Source: Hetaerina americana (Eukaryota > Arthropoda > Insecta > Odonata > Calopterygidae). From it: a stretch of 64,000 nt of DNA. Both the position numbers and the translations under genes were made by a program. Below the pieces are notes generated by a model. The model made no database searches. It was not told where the DNA came from and worked only from the letters and a program-made list of their open reading frames with translations. Of this stretch, positions 1 through 10,369 are shown piece after piece. Numbering within the stretch: the stretch's first letter is position 1; each line of letters begins with the position of its first letter. Location: the NCBI GenBank assembly GCA_022747635.1, contig JAKTNV010000003.1, positions 51,586,857 through 51,650,856 of the forward strand, in the 5' to 3' direction.

Positions 1-807
1 TTTTGCGAGGCTTCCCTCATCCCCCCTTTTCAGGCAGCATGGCCAAAGAACGAAGCCTCTGTTTCCTTCTCCATTTTCAACTCCCTTAATCAATGGACAT
101 GCTGAGAAACAAAACTTTGGCATCTGTCTCCAAAAAAAGAATCCGTTTCGCAAGCAACCTGCGCCGATCGCTTGGGACAGCAGACCGGATCGAAGCCGTG
201 ATCTGGAACATGCACACTCCCAGATACAAATGCAATAATATCGGCTTAGCGACCAGGGAGTGGCTTCACAGAACTATGGAAATGAACACATATGGTGAAA
301 AGTGGAATCAAAGTCTTGTTAATAAAGTCGCAAACGGGAATAAAAATGTAATAACGTTCACGTCCAGTCAGAAATCAATTGCGTTAATTTAATTCTGGAG
401 ATGTTCCGTGAGTGAAGACAACATCAGACACCTTAAGAAGTTACTTTCAAAATATTTACTTTCTAATATTTAAGTTTTAAAATGACTTAAACAGTTGATG
501 TTCTTTAACATCAAATGATAGAAAGCCAATAAATAATAACCGAGCCTGACATATAAATTACTAATATTTTATTATAGTAAAAAAAAAATAGCAACAAGTC
601 ACCTCGAAAGAATTGTGGACGCAACTTGTCTGGGAAAGGCGATAACAATATTCTAAACTCATGGTTAACTCTTCTCAGGATTCCCACCGAGCCAATTTCG
701 GCAGTACTGCATTTGGCAACCCGGAGGAAATCACAAAAAGAGTTCACCAGGAGTTCAAGTCTGGAAAGCACTCGATTCTTCACCAATATTACTACTACTA
801 CTAACTA
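1..807. other. Intergenic stretch with no recognisable gene
   Basis: No splice-bounded or conserved coding segment is visible on either strand. The open frames are short and low in recognisable motifs. A short (ACT)n run lies at about 790–805, immediately before the terminal repeat of the mariner relic that starts at 808. Confidence 0.5.
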
Positions 808-882
808 CGAGGCATATTCGAAAAGGAAGGGGCATTTTCTTATATTTAAATACTGGCGGGCCAGAGCAAATTTGTACCCACA

Positions 883-1790
883 CGAGGTATGTCCAATAAA
901 TACGTGAACTGAGGCCATAAAAACTTCATTTTGCAAAATTTAGTGCACATCGATTTTGTCCCCTTCAAAGTACTCTCCATTCGTTGCTATGCACTTATCC
1001 ATCTTCTTTTCCACTGTTCAAAGCACCCCTGGAAGCCCTCGACAGTTAGTATTTATAGTTTTCTCGTCATTTCTTGCTTTATTGCGTCCACATCTTCCCA
1101 GTGATGCCCCCTCATCACATGTTTGCATTTTGGGAATAGGAAAAAGCCGCAGGGGCGATATCTGGCGAATAAGGAGGATGATCAAGGATGGTGATTGAAT
1201 TTTTTGCCAGAAACTGGCGAACAATCAATGCTGAATGTGCAGGTTCATTGTCATGGTGAAGGATCCATCCATCGCCTTGAGTCAAATTTGGTCGCACACG
1301 ACGCGCGCCATCTCTCAAACGCTTGAGAGGTAAAAATCAGCAGTTACCGCTTGTCCGCCATGAAAAAATTCGTGATAAACAACACCTTCGACATCAGAGA
1401 AAACCAAGAGTATGACTTTGATTTTCCATCGGCTTTTTCTTGATCCATTAGAAAACGGATGTTTTCTTCACGGCATTATCACTGTCAACAGCAATCAACA
1501 GTTCAGTGATTTCTTGGTAACTTTCACCGAACTTCACCAAAAACTTGATGTTGATTCGTTGCTCCGTGATTTTGTCAATTTCCATTTCCGACAAACAGTA
1601 AAAACAACAGAACTACAGCAGAAGGACAATAGAAACTAACATAACTGGCACCATACGCACAGCTCGACGATACGCCAAAGACAGACGGCTCATTGGGTCT
1701 CAGACAACTAGCGCCGCTAGTGGGTGGGGCTATAGTCCGTGTCATTGTCGCCAGATTGCACAAGTTTGCGTATTTGTTGGATAGACCTCG
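883..1790 (-). mobile_element. Degenerate mariner element nested inside the outer mariner
   Basis: Imperfect terminal inverted repeats (about 22 bp with 3 mismatches) lie at 883–904 (CGAGGTATGTCCAATAAA...) and 769–790 of the 1.7-kb line, that is 1769–1790 (...TTGGATAGACCTCG). TA follows the right end and CA precedes the left end. The element is 908 bp and carries a minus-strand transposase relic. It splits the left arm of the outer element, so it inserted later. Confidence 0.75.
940..1585 (-). pseudogene. Mariner transposase relic (inner element), internally deleted and frameshifted
   Basis: On the minus strand the relic starts MEIDKITEQRINIKFLVKFG (ATG complement at 1583–1585), typical of mariner N-termini. 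After a deletion and stops it resumes with EGVVYHEFFHGGQAVTADFY, then GWILHHDNEPAHSALIVRQF (second catalytic Asp in the HDN motif) and HPPYSPDIAPA (third catalytic position). There the DFFLF part is frameshifted. The tail, in another frame, reads NGEYFEGDKIDVH before the TAA at 940–942. The N-terminal DNA-binding part is fused to the C-terminal half of the catalytic domain, so it cannot be functional. Confidence 0.8.
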
Positions 1791-1867
1791 TACAAATTGT
1801 TTCCAAAGCCACTGGAGTTATTGTTTTGATTCAGTAGTCGTTTGCCTGTCGGTGATTACAGATAACA

Positions 1868-2538
1868 ATGCCCGCAAAAATTGTTGCTCCCGCCAGTTGC
1901 AAACTGCGTGCTGTGATCCGAAATTTCTGTGCAAAAGGTTCATCAGTTAGTGAAATTTATCGAGAGTTGAGAATAGTTTATGGACCAACAGTAATAACTG
2001 AAGGAATGGCTGGAAAATGGCGCTGAGATTTCAAAAATGACCACACAAATATGCATGATGAAGAGCTGAATGACAGGCCCAGTAAGTATCCAGACCGATG
2101 AAATTGTTCAACAAGTGGACCAACAACTGCGATCTGATCGACAATTGACTATCTGGCTGATAAATTTCCTCTCGCTGGACGTACCACTATTTACACGATT
2201 GTTACGGAAAGTTCGGATATCGCAAATTGTGTGCAAGGTGGGTATCGACAATGCTTACCGACTAACACAAAGGCCAAAGAACGTTGAGTAGACGCGTGTT
2301 TTTCGACCGATATTGACACGACTAAGAGGACTTTACCTCACACCTGGCAAATATTTCCTCTTCTTGCACTTAAAACAGTGGCTTGGCAAACAAGGGTTTG
2401 AAGGCGACGAGGAACTCTGACCGCGTTGTCAGTTGGCTCAATTCTCAGACGGTGAACCTCTTCGTTGAAGGATTCACAGACCTGGTGTAGCGTTACGAAA
2501 ATTGCTAACAAATGAACGGAGATTGTGCAGAAAAGTGA
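1868..2538 (+). pseudogene. Mariner transposase relic (outer element), internally deleted
   Basis: Translation from the ATG at 1868 begins MPAKIVAPASCKLRAVIR and continues through a helix-turn-helix-like stretch (KGSSVSEIYRELRIVYGP), then meets an in-frame stop (KWR*). Further motifs appear in shifting frames: QTDEIVQQVDQQLRSDRQLT at about 2090–2150, then the C-terminal part (LKQWLANKG...SWLNSQ, then RYENC and NGDCAEK before a TGA at 2536–2538). The central catalytic region with the three aspartates is missing. Stops, frameshifts and the deletion make it non-coding. Confidence 0.8.
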
Positions 2539-2632
2539 AGTAAGTTGGTAGGAAATTAAAACTGTCAATAAAAACTTTTTTTGACATATATTTTTTATGA
2601 CCAAACATCCCTTCCTTTTCGAATATGCCTCG

Positions 2633-5600
2633 CATTGATAAAAAAGAGCAATCACATTTTAAAAAAAGGACAGTAAGGCCACCTATAAGGAAAGAAGTTC
2701 ACACATACATGCTTCTAAGCAAAAATACCCGCCCAAAGCAACTTAGCAACTTGTGAATCTAGCGTGACATACAATATGCATAGGGGGAACTCTTTCTTTA
2801 ATTCTCTTTCGAACTTACATTCGTCCACCCCGCTTATCTAGACGATACGACGGCGGAAAAGGAAACGAGACAACGTGAAAACAGAATCACCCGGGTAAAA
2901 GTGAGACATAAAAAGCAATATCACTTGCCTTACAAGTGATTATCACTTCTAATGGATCCCGAGACAATACGCAGTCATGGGTGGGGGAAAAAGGCGGAAT
3001 GCTGGTGGGAATGAAGTGAGGAAACGGCAGGGAGAGGGCTGCAGAGAACGGAGGGGTGCGAAATATGCTACGGGGAAGGTAGAGGAAAAACTGAACACAC
3101 GCACCTTTGGCGCAGAAAAACAGGAGCAATGAAAAAGTATTATCAGTCGGCATTTTTTACCCATCGAGAAGTTGCTCCTTGGATGAAAGGATCTCAGCAC
3201 TGCTTAAGGGCATGAGCCCGTCAGAAAGGGGAGTTGAACAAATGGGGAAAGCCTGACTCGGCGATGTCCCGGTGATGGTGTGATAAAAAGTCCGGACTGG
3301 AGAGAATAACCGTTGAGAGGACTAAAACCGAAGGGTAATGCGAAGCGAAAAAATTCAACCACTCCAGGTGCCAGTGCAGACGATTGGGGTTGGTGGGCAC
3401 ATAATACGGCGTATGGACGGTACGGACGATTGCGTGAAGAATAACATGATTCAGACTGAGAAATTTCACCCGAGTTCGACTAAAATTAAGGGAAAATTAT
3501 GTATATGAAAGGTAAGACGCGCATAAAACCCAACTGTAACCACGATATGCCCTTTATCATACACCTCCGACTCTAAACAAAACATGAACATTCATATGGA
3601 ACGGCATAATAGATATTGTAAGGCGAAGATCTGGCTAACGGCAGAAAATAATAGGCCTTTAATGACAAAGCCGATGACTTCTCCACTCCACCTTCAGATG
3701 GGACAAATATAAGGCAAAAGGGAAAGTTTACCACATCCTAAGGAAACGAATAAGGCTCTTTATAAGGAGTGTGTTAGTACGTTGGAAATGCGCTCAGGAG
3801 AAATACAGGGTGTGGTAAAAACAATAACCTCTAAATACGCGCCTTATCCCGAACTACGGACGAATGCATTATGCAGGGGCTGTAAAGGGCAATACTGAAA
3901 CGGCGATATATATCGGAACGGAAAAAGAATCGATGCATGTTAAAAGATTCACAACCATAATTTAGTCCGTACCCCGTTCCTCCACGAAAATTGATGGAAA
4001 ATAGGATTCGAATTGGCGGACGGCAAGAACTCAATTAAGGGCAACTCGCAAAACTGCGAGCAACATGGAAATTGTTTACTGATGAAATGCAACAACTCCA
4101 AAGAAAACTTGAGCATTCTACAACAAAAGGTAATTATAGATCTCATGGGGAAAATAGAAAAGTGGAAAAAATTATAAAAGTGGAAAGTGTAACAAACACT
4201 GCATGTTTTCTCACGCCATCTCAGCTCCCAGCACGAGAAGGACCAATGTGGGAAAACCTCGTCCCAGGCGGACCGTTTCCACGCCATAATGTAAGGTATG
4301 GGTAAAAATGGCACACTTACGTACCCTTGCTAATTGTCGGAAAAAATGCGAGAACCCAATTTCACACCGATATGAAAATTTCGCCATGTTTAGCGAGAGC
4401 TAGTTTGCAGCTCAAAAGGGGCCATTATTAGAAACGGAACCAAAGATTAAATACTAACTTCGGAAGAAATGAGGCTGCTTCCGGTGGGAGAAGTCAGTGC
4501 TCAAGAAGGAATCGCTCATCATATCTACCGCTACGATCATTTTCATGCATCCCATGTAAAAATTAGATAATAGCCCACTTAAGTATCTACCTCACTAAAG
4601 TTGATTTATTTAAGAATCCCTATTCATTCTCTTACTCCCGAAAAATCCACAATAATATTAACAGGAAAAACTATCTGGCATGCCCATCCTTAGGCAGTCC
4701 AATAGTTGTCTTTTATCACAACGGCAGTATTTAAGAAGCTCCTTTTCAGATGAAAATGTAACGAGATAAAGCAAAATAATTCAAAAGGAATCTTGGACAA
4801 CATTCTCAGACGGAACGCAGCCTACAAAAGCTTTCATGATTTTCGGAGAAGAGAGGGAGAAAGCAGCCGAAGGACGGGTCCGTCAGCAGGATCATAAGCA
4901 TACTAATAGCAGTTCTCAAAGACGTGAGACTTCCTACGTCATGCATAATGCAACCTATGACAATGTGTGTTCACGTTCCGTTCGCACGGGCGCACGTCCA
5001 AGCGACCGTGACTACCTGAAGCCAGAGGACCCGAAGGCAGGAACTCCCACACTCACTTGCGCCTTCCTCCCCACCCGGCCCTCCCCTTACAAACCGACTT
5101 CCCCCCGTCTATCCACCCACCCATCGATATGCGCTGGCCCTCCACTCGCCACCTTCTGTCGCGCGTCCGCTCCGCTAGACGATCGAGCGTCAGGTTCACA
5201 TGACGGAAGAAAGGGAAAGGGGCTCCCTGTGTGTGTGTGCTTTGGTGAGTGCAAATCGGTTAAGATGCACCACCAAACGCTTTTGAGAAGCATTGGTGGA
5301 GTGCAAAGAATTCGCTGTAATCGCACGAAACCGTGACCGAGTTTGGTCATCATTCACAAACGCTGCACAAACTTGTCAGTGCGTCGCTTTGATTTTTATC
5401 ACAATTGAAATTTTGAAAACTTGATTTTGAAATTAGTTGAATACTGTACAAACGTTAAGTAAACTACAACTGTCATGAGAACAATTTTAAACAAATTTAG
5501 GATAAACTATAAGTTTAAAAAAAATTTAGGTTTAAAAATTTACTTTTGGTAGGGAGGTCAAAAGATTTTCATGAATTTGATTTTGCCGATGTCACTGCTG

Positions 5601-5739
5601 CCATTTACGTGAAGATAAATGTCGACATCATCATAAACTCCAGAATTTGAACACCCCACCAATTGGTTCTAAAAAGAGAACATCGATTTCAGGCGTCGAG
5701 CACGGAATTTGAAGCGTACGTAAGAATAGTATGCCATAA
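2633..5739. other. Intergenic stretch, partly GC-rich, no recognisable gene
   Basis: Long overlapping open frames occur on both strands (for example 2887–3153, 3221–3469, 3949–4314 minus; 4836–5336 plus). None shows a recognisable domain or a splice-supported exon chain. The 4.9–5.35 kb part is CpG-rich, which removes stop codons and explains the longest frame. Confidence 0.4.
4900..5345. promoter_or_regulatory. CpG-rich segment, possible promoter/CpG island
   Basis: By eye the base composition changes sharply from the AT-rich background to C- and CpG-rich sequence, including a pyrimidine-rich run near 5068–5150 and many CG dinucleotides around 5157–5195. A short (GT)n run lies near 5228–5240. 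No gene was found starting from it, so a regulatory role is only an inference. Confidence 0.3.
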
Positions 5740-6068
5740 TAGAAGTTGTCTGGACCTTCATGCACCCTTCTAGGAGGATAAGAACTACAGTAATCCATCC
5801 TAAGGTTGGTTTAACCGGCGAGGGTGGAACTCACCTAAAACTGAGCCCAACTGCGTGCTTCATACGCCGTCAGGCTCAATTCGACCACACATCACGGCAG
5901 GGGGGCAGTCCCTCTCCCTGGGCGTGCTTCGGTTTCCAGAAAGATCTCGTACTCGAAAAATTACTCAGGCTTGACTAAGCTGAGAATGCCTAGAGACGTC
6001 CCCAGGAATCGAACACGGGTCCTCCGGTTAGTAGTTCAACGCTATACCCACAGGGCTACCACGTCCCC
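5740..6068 (-). repeat. tRNA-derived SINE, copy 1
   Basis: Read on the minus strand from 6068, the first ~75 nt look like a tRNA-derived RNA polymerase III head: GGGACGTGGTAGCCCTGTGG at the box A position and a box B match TGTTCGATTCC. A non-tRNA body follows and runs to about 5740. Head and body resemble the copy at about 55750–56030, including CTACTAACCGGAGG before box B and the GGATTACTG block near the end. It is not a functional tRNA gene: the acceptor stem and anticodon arm do not fold cleanly and it continues into the body. The end near 5740 is approximate. Confidence 0.75.
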
Positions 6069-9000
6069 ATCAAGGATGAGAATGCATGTGCAAATAAACT
6101 CCCTCGACAATACACGCATAATGTGCTCTCGGGCTATAAAATATGAAACACGAAGAAAAGAACAAAAGTTTGTCGCTGGTAACAGAGCAAAGGATACTTC
6201 ACCTGATCTCGTTACAAACAACCAATTTAAATGACACGATGCATCAAATAGAAATAATGTTTCTCTGACAGAAGCTACGATTTCAGTCAATCCACAACAT
6301 GCCTGCAGGAGTTCGTTTTGTATAGGAAGTGGTTTTTAGCGTGACTTCGAGGAACAGCATCAAGATTTAAAGAACTCAAAATACATAATAATTCCATATT
6401 AAAGTATACCTAGCACGACCCAGGCAACGTTTCTGTCCAATATCTTTAGCTGAGGTTACAGAAATTCAGGCAAACTTAGTGAAGAATTATTAAGTACTTA
6501 GAGTTCTTTTAATCTATTCGGCTTTTAATACATTCAGGCAAATCTAAAATGCACTTCACTGGCTACGCATTCCACTCCCTGGGATACGAAGACAAAATTC
6601 CGAATCGCCCCGAACCATTCTTTCACTAGCATGGTTAACTTTCAATGTCAACGAAGTTCAAAGTATTTATTACCTTGGAAGTGTAATATTAATGACAGAG
6701 CGGATATTCTCGTTAATCAATTGTAGCACGATACTAATTGAAAGTTACCAACGGCTTTCCTGGCACGGAATAATTACCGAAGAAAAGAGGTTAATCACAG
6801 TTCATTACGGCATTGGTGGTGACATTATATGCATCTTTATCTCATCCAAACTCCACAGCAAAGTTTACGACTATAATCGTCAAAGTGCTTGACCATGACT
6901 TTGCTGTAGCAATTTTTTACGACAGAGCAATAAGCAAATGAAAGTCGATGTCCATTTCACTTCCTCATTTTATCCGCGAACATCGTATTGGTTCGAACGA
7001 TTTAACGATTGAAAGGATGTGAGTGGGAACTCGAGAGTCATATACCTTTCTAAAGGTGTGTCTTGCTTGCTCCTTCCGCATCGGGGCCTCCCACCCTAGT
7101 TTTCTCAACAACTTTCAAGTACTTCCTTCCCGTACCATTATTTCACAAATCTATTTATCCTCTACCAATTACATCTACAATCTCATACCTGATCGAACTC
7201 ATCCAGAACACCAGTTGCACATTGAAAATTCGGTACAGCGAAGTGGCCAATGCAAAGCAACATCTCCTCTTTACCTTTTCACTGTATTATCCTTCATACC
7301 GTCTACTGAAGCCAAATTACTTTTAGACAAACTAGAGATCGTGATTCATGAAAGATTGAAAAGAAGGGTCACTCTTAATCACTCCACATTTTCCGAGTTG
7401 CGTAACTCAGGTCAATCGATGTTTTATGCAACACCATCTCTTACCATCTCTTTTAGTTCAACATTTGACTTGGGTCTTTTTTAAAGTTAATTCAAACTAC
7501 CACCCATTACATGCGTCTCAAATATTGTGTAGATCGCGAGATAATACGGCTACCACCCATTGCAATTATCATTTTCTGTGGTATGGGAACTTGAAAATGT
7601 GGAAAGTGGTAAATGTAAATTAGGACCCCGAGAGACTTATTCACGGCTGTTCCATGGCCCTTGTCCTATCACACTACCGCATTGCTCACCAGATGTTACA
7701 TCAGCTTCCTATAGACTTTCTACCAATATAGTTTCCAATGAGATAAAAACTCAAATTTATAATGAGATACTTTCTGATACAGGACAGCATATTCTTATAA
7801 AAAAAATCATAGCATTAGTTTTTGTATCGTTCGGCTATCTCCTAACTCCCTAATAACATCAAGTGAATACAGCGTCTGGAGAGTATTTCTCTTTTTTAAA
7901 AAAACCAGAAAAGAATTGAGTATCCTGACGGAACAGACCGCTAAACCGAGACCCTCACAAAACCGCAGGCAGTACAAGATTGACAAGCTCAGATTCATTC
8001 ATATATACAAAACCACGGTGATGCAGATGGGAGAAAAATCCGACCGAAAACGGGATATCGCATGGTTCCCCAGGGGAAACCATCGGGTTCATGTGTGCAA
8101 GAAAGTATGGCAGGGATCTAGTCTCGATTGGTGATCGATGACTGTGGCTGTCCGGAGGGAGAGGGCCGGTCCCAAATTACTCTCGCCCACACCGTATTTC
8201 CCCCACCTTCCGGAGAGCGAAACTTCCGTGCACTTGCATCGCCACACGCAAGCACACACACACACGCAAACACACGGACACACGACACGACTGACTGAGG
8301 GTCCGCGTCCGTCTTTTATTTGGTCCGCCGAGAGCCGCTCTCTCGGTGCGGAAATCAATATACAGAGTGAAAACTGGCCTCGAGGCCTTGGTGGTGTGCA
8401 CAGCGTTTCAGTACGAGTGCCATACGGCTGGAGGGTTGGCATTGAGGGAAAGGGGGATCGAGAAGGGGAGGCAGAGGAGGGCCGCCGCCTGACAGTCCGC
8501 CCTCTCCTCATCAACCCGCGGACCGCACCGTATTTCGTCAATTACACTCCCAGAGATGAGAGACGGAGCAGATGACAATCGCAATAAAGGCCTCGTGCTT
8601 ACACAGCCGCGTGTAACAGTCCTCTGTACAGCCTCTTCACTGAACTGCCAACGCCATGATTTAGCATGCCACTCGTACGCTGCATGAGACCAGCTGGAGC
8701 CTATTCCTTTCACGCTAAACAAACTACGGAAAAGCAATAGAACCATAAGGCCTACGCGTGTATCAGAGACTCAAAAGATTACTCACCGAATGTCATTGTG
8801 TTCTTTCCAACCTATCATGCTCACCAATTTTACAGCATCAAGGAATCAATCCGACTTCCTACCACCCTGAGCTGCCCATAAACACGCGAACCGAAGAGGA
8901 ATCGTTGATTTGGAAGACAGTCACAACTCAGGATGTGCGTATTCTTAGAATGAGGAAGTTTACACTTCGGGCAAACTTAATTTCTGGCCACTGAATGATG

Positions 9001-10181
9001 AGAAGTTTCCAAAACTATCTCACTCTCCTCGGAAAATGAGGGACCAGTTGTCATCCTTATTGTCAAATAATGAATGGCCTAGTAGTGATGATTATCTCCC
9101 ACACGGGCCATATAATAATTCCATCGAAACAAAACGGACAACCGACGCAACTAAATTTAAAAATGAATGTTTCTTGGCAGGAAAAATGTACGAGATTTTT
9201 TCCTTTATATTTAGCATATAGCAAACCTCACTTTGAAAACTTCGTCACCGCCGTTGCTAGGGACCTTCCATGAATTTCCACAAGGAAAGTTATTATTGCA
9301 TTGCTAATTTTATACTAGCAACAGCTTTGGACCCGTACGCAATTATTAGTAGTCACGAGGTAAATACCAAAACAATACTATAAGGGTGCAATTGTACTTG
9401 ACTTTTGAACGAAAACATATTGGCTACGTCGAACAACATTTCCATAGCCGAATTTTCACACCTAATGGTAATTAATTAAATTACTTTTCCAGGTGAATTC
9501 AAAATATGAAACCATTTCATCAAGTTTTTCAATCTCAACAATCTCTTAAATGATAATATTATAAATCTGACCTATCAATCAATGCCTCTTCCGACAATCA
9601 ATTATTTAAAATACACATTCTTTTAAGAACAATCACGCTGCTTAATTACAGGACACATTTCCTAACCAACGTAAAATTACGGTTCCCTAGGTATCCATAT
9701 TAGGGATTCACAGATTAACCGTTTGGATAATAGACTATAACAGTAGTAGCGTATCAGAATAAATGCCCAAAACCCGTTAGATTAAAACTTGCAGCAATCG
9801 GAGTGATGATGTCCGACCCCTGAATCCCACTTCCCTGACCCCTAAATCCCACTAAGTTTTTCGTGGCACAGTCGGGGTTACGGACCAAAAACAAATAAGA
9901 CAGCATAGAAGTCTTTATAACCGCACTCCCACAATTCAGAGCAACTGGACGCGAATTAGATTCGTATTAGCGATTGGATTTTCAAGAACCAATTGATTAG
10001 TTACGTGTGAGAGCTGTTACAACAAAACGAATACATAACAAGCTCCCCATTTTGGAAAAATTAAAACATACACAATCACCCGATTTGAGCAAAATACCCA
10101 CCTAAAAAAATTAACACTACTGGTGCAAAATGGAACGCTTTTAAGGCAAATGCAGTTACCACGACCACGGAGTATTCAAAC
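6069..10181. other. Intergenic stretch without recognisable genes
   Basis: Several open frames longer than 60 codons exist on both strands, but none has a recognised motif or splice-supported continuation. A CpG-rich part at about 8.1–8.6 kb is listed separately. The rest is AT-rich. Confidence 0.4.
8110..8565. promoter_or_regulatory. CpG-rich segment with an imperfect (CA)n run
   Basis: A CpG-dense block stands out from the AT-rich flanks and contains an imperfect (CA)n tract at about 8245–8285. Opposing long frames (8138–8575 plus and 8089–8541 minus) overlap almost completely, as expected from GC-rich sequence with few stops rather than from two genes. It could be a CpG island promoter, but no exon is linked to it. 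Confidence 0.3.
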
Positions 10182-10369
10182 TGTATTTCAACGACGTGAT
10201 GATGTAAAGTGAGATAGATACACGTATGTCGATAATTTACACAACATCAAGGAGCAACAAATGGGGCATCAATGTTGTATTTCAACGACGTGATGATGTA
10301 AAGTGAGATAGATACACGTATGTCGATAATTTACACAACATCAAGGAGCAACAAATGGGGCATCAATGT
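10182..10369. repeat. Perfect tandem duplication, 2 × 94 bp
   Basis: Positions 10182–10275 and 10276–10369 are identical 94-bp copies, each starting TGTATTTCAACGACGTGATG and ending GGGGCATCAATGT. There is no spacer and I see no mismatch. The unit has no recognisable coding content. Perfect identity points to a recent duplication, or to an assembly artefact. Confidence 0.95.

Larger units (their letters stand above)
808..2632 (+). mobile_element. Degenerate mariner element (outer), interrupted by a second mariner
   Basis: Perfect 24-bp terminal inverted repeats lie at 808–831 (beginning CGAGGCATATTCG) and 2609–2632 (the reverse complement). A TA precedes the left end at 806–807, while the right flank reads CA, so one side of the target duplication appears mutated. 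Between them, on the plus strand, is a mariner transposase relic (about 1868–2538). The left part is interrupted by another mariner at 883–1790. With the insert removed the element is about 0.92 kb, shorter than an intact ~1.3-kb mariner because the transposase is internally deleted. It is dead. Confidence 0.85.

Noticed and set aside
4836..5336. 166-codon open frame
   Set aside because: It lies in CpG-rich sequence with frames open on the other strand too. Low-complexity Pro/Thr/Ser content, no known motif.
5994..6068. Possible tRNA gene on the minus strand (box A and box B present)
   Set aside because: It does not fold into a clean cloverleaf, continues into a conserved body, and has a diverged second copy at 55.8 kb. 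It is a SINE head.
7023..7484. 153-codon plus-strand frame
   Set aside because: No recognisable domain, overlaps other open frames, no splice or promoter support.
8089..8575. Overlapping 150- and 145-codon frames on opposite strands
   Set aside because: Both arise from GC-rich sequence with a (CA)n run. No motif, no splice support.
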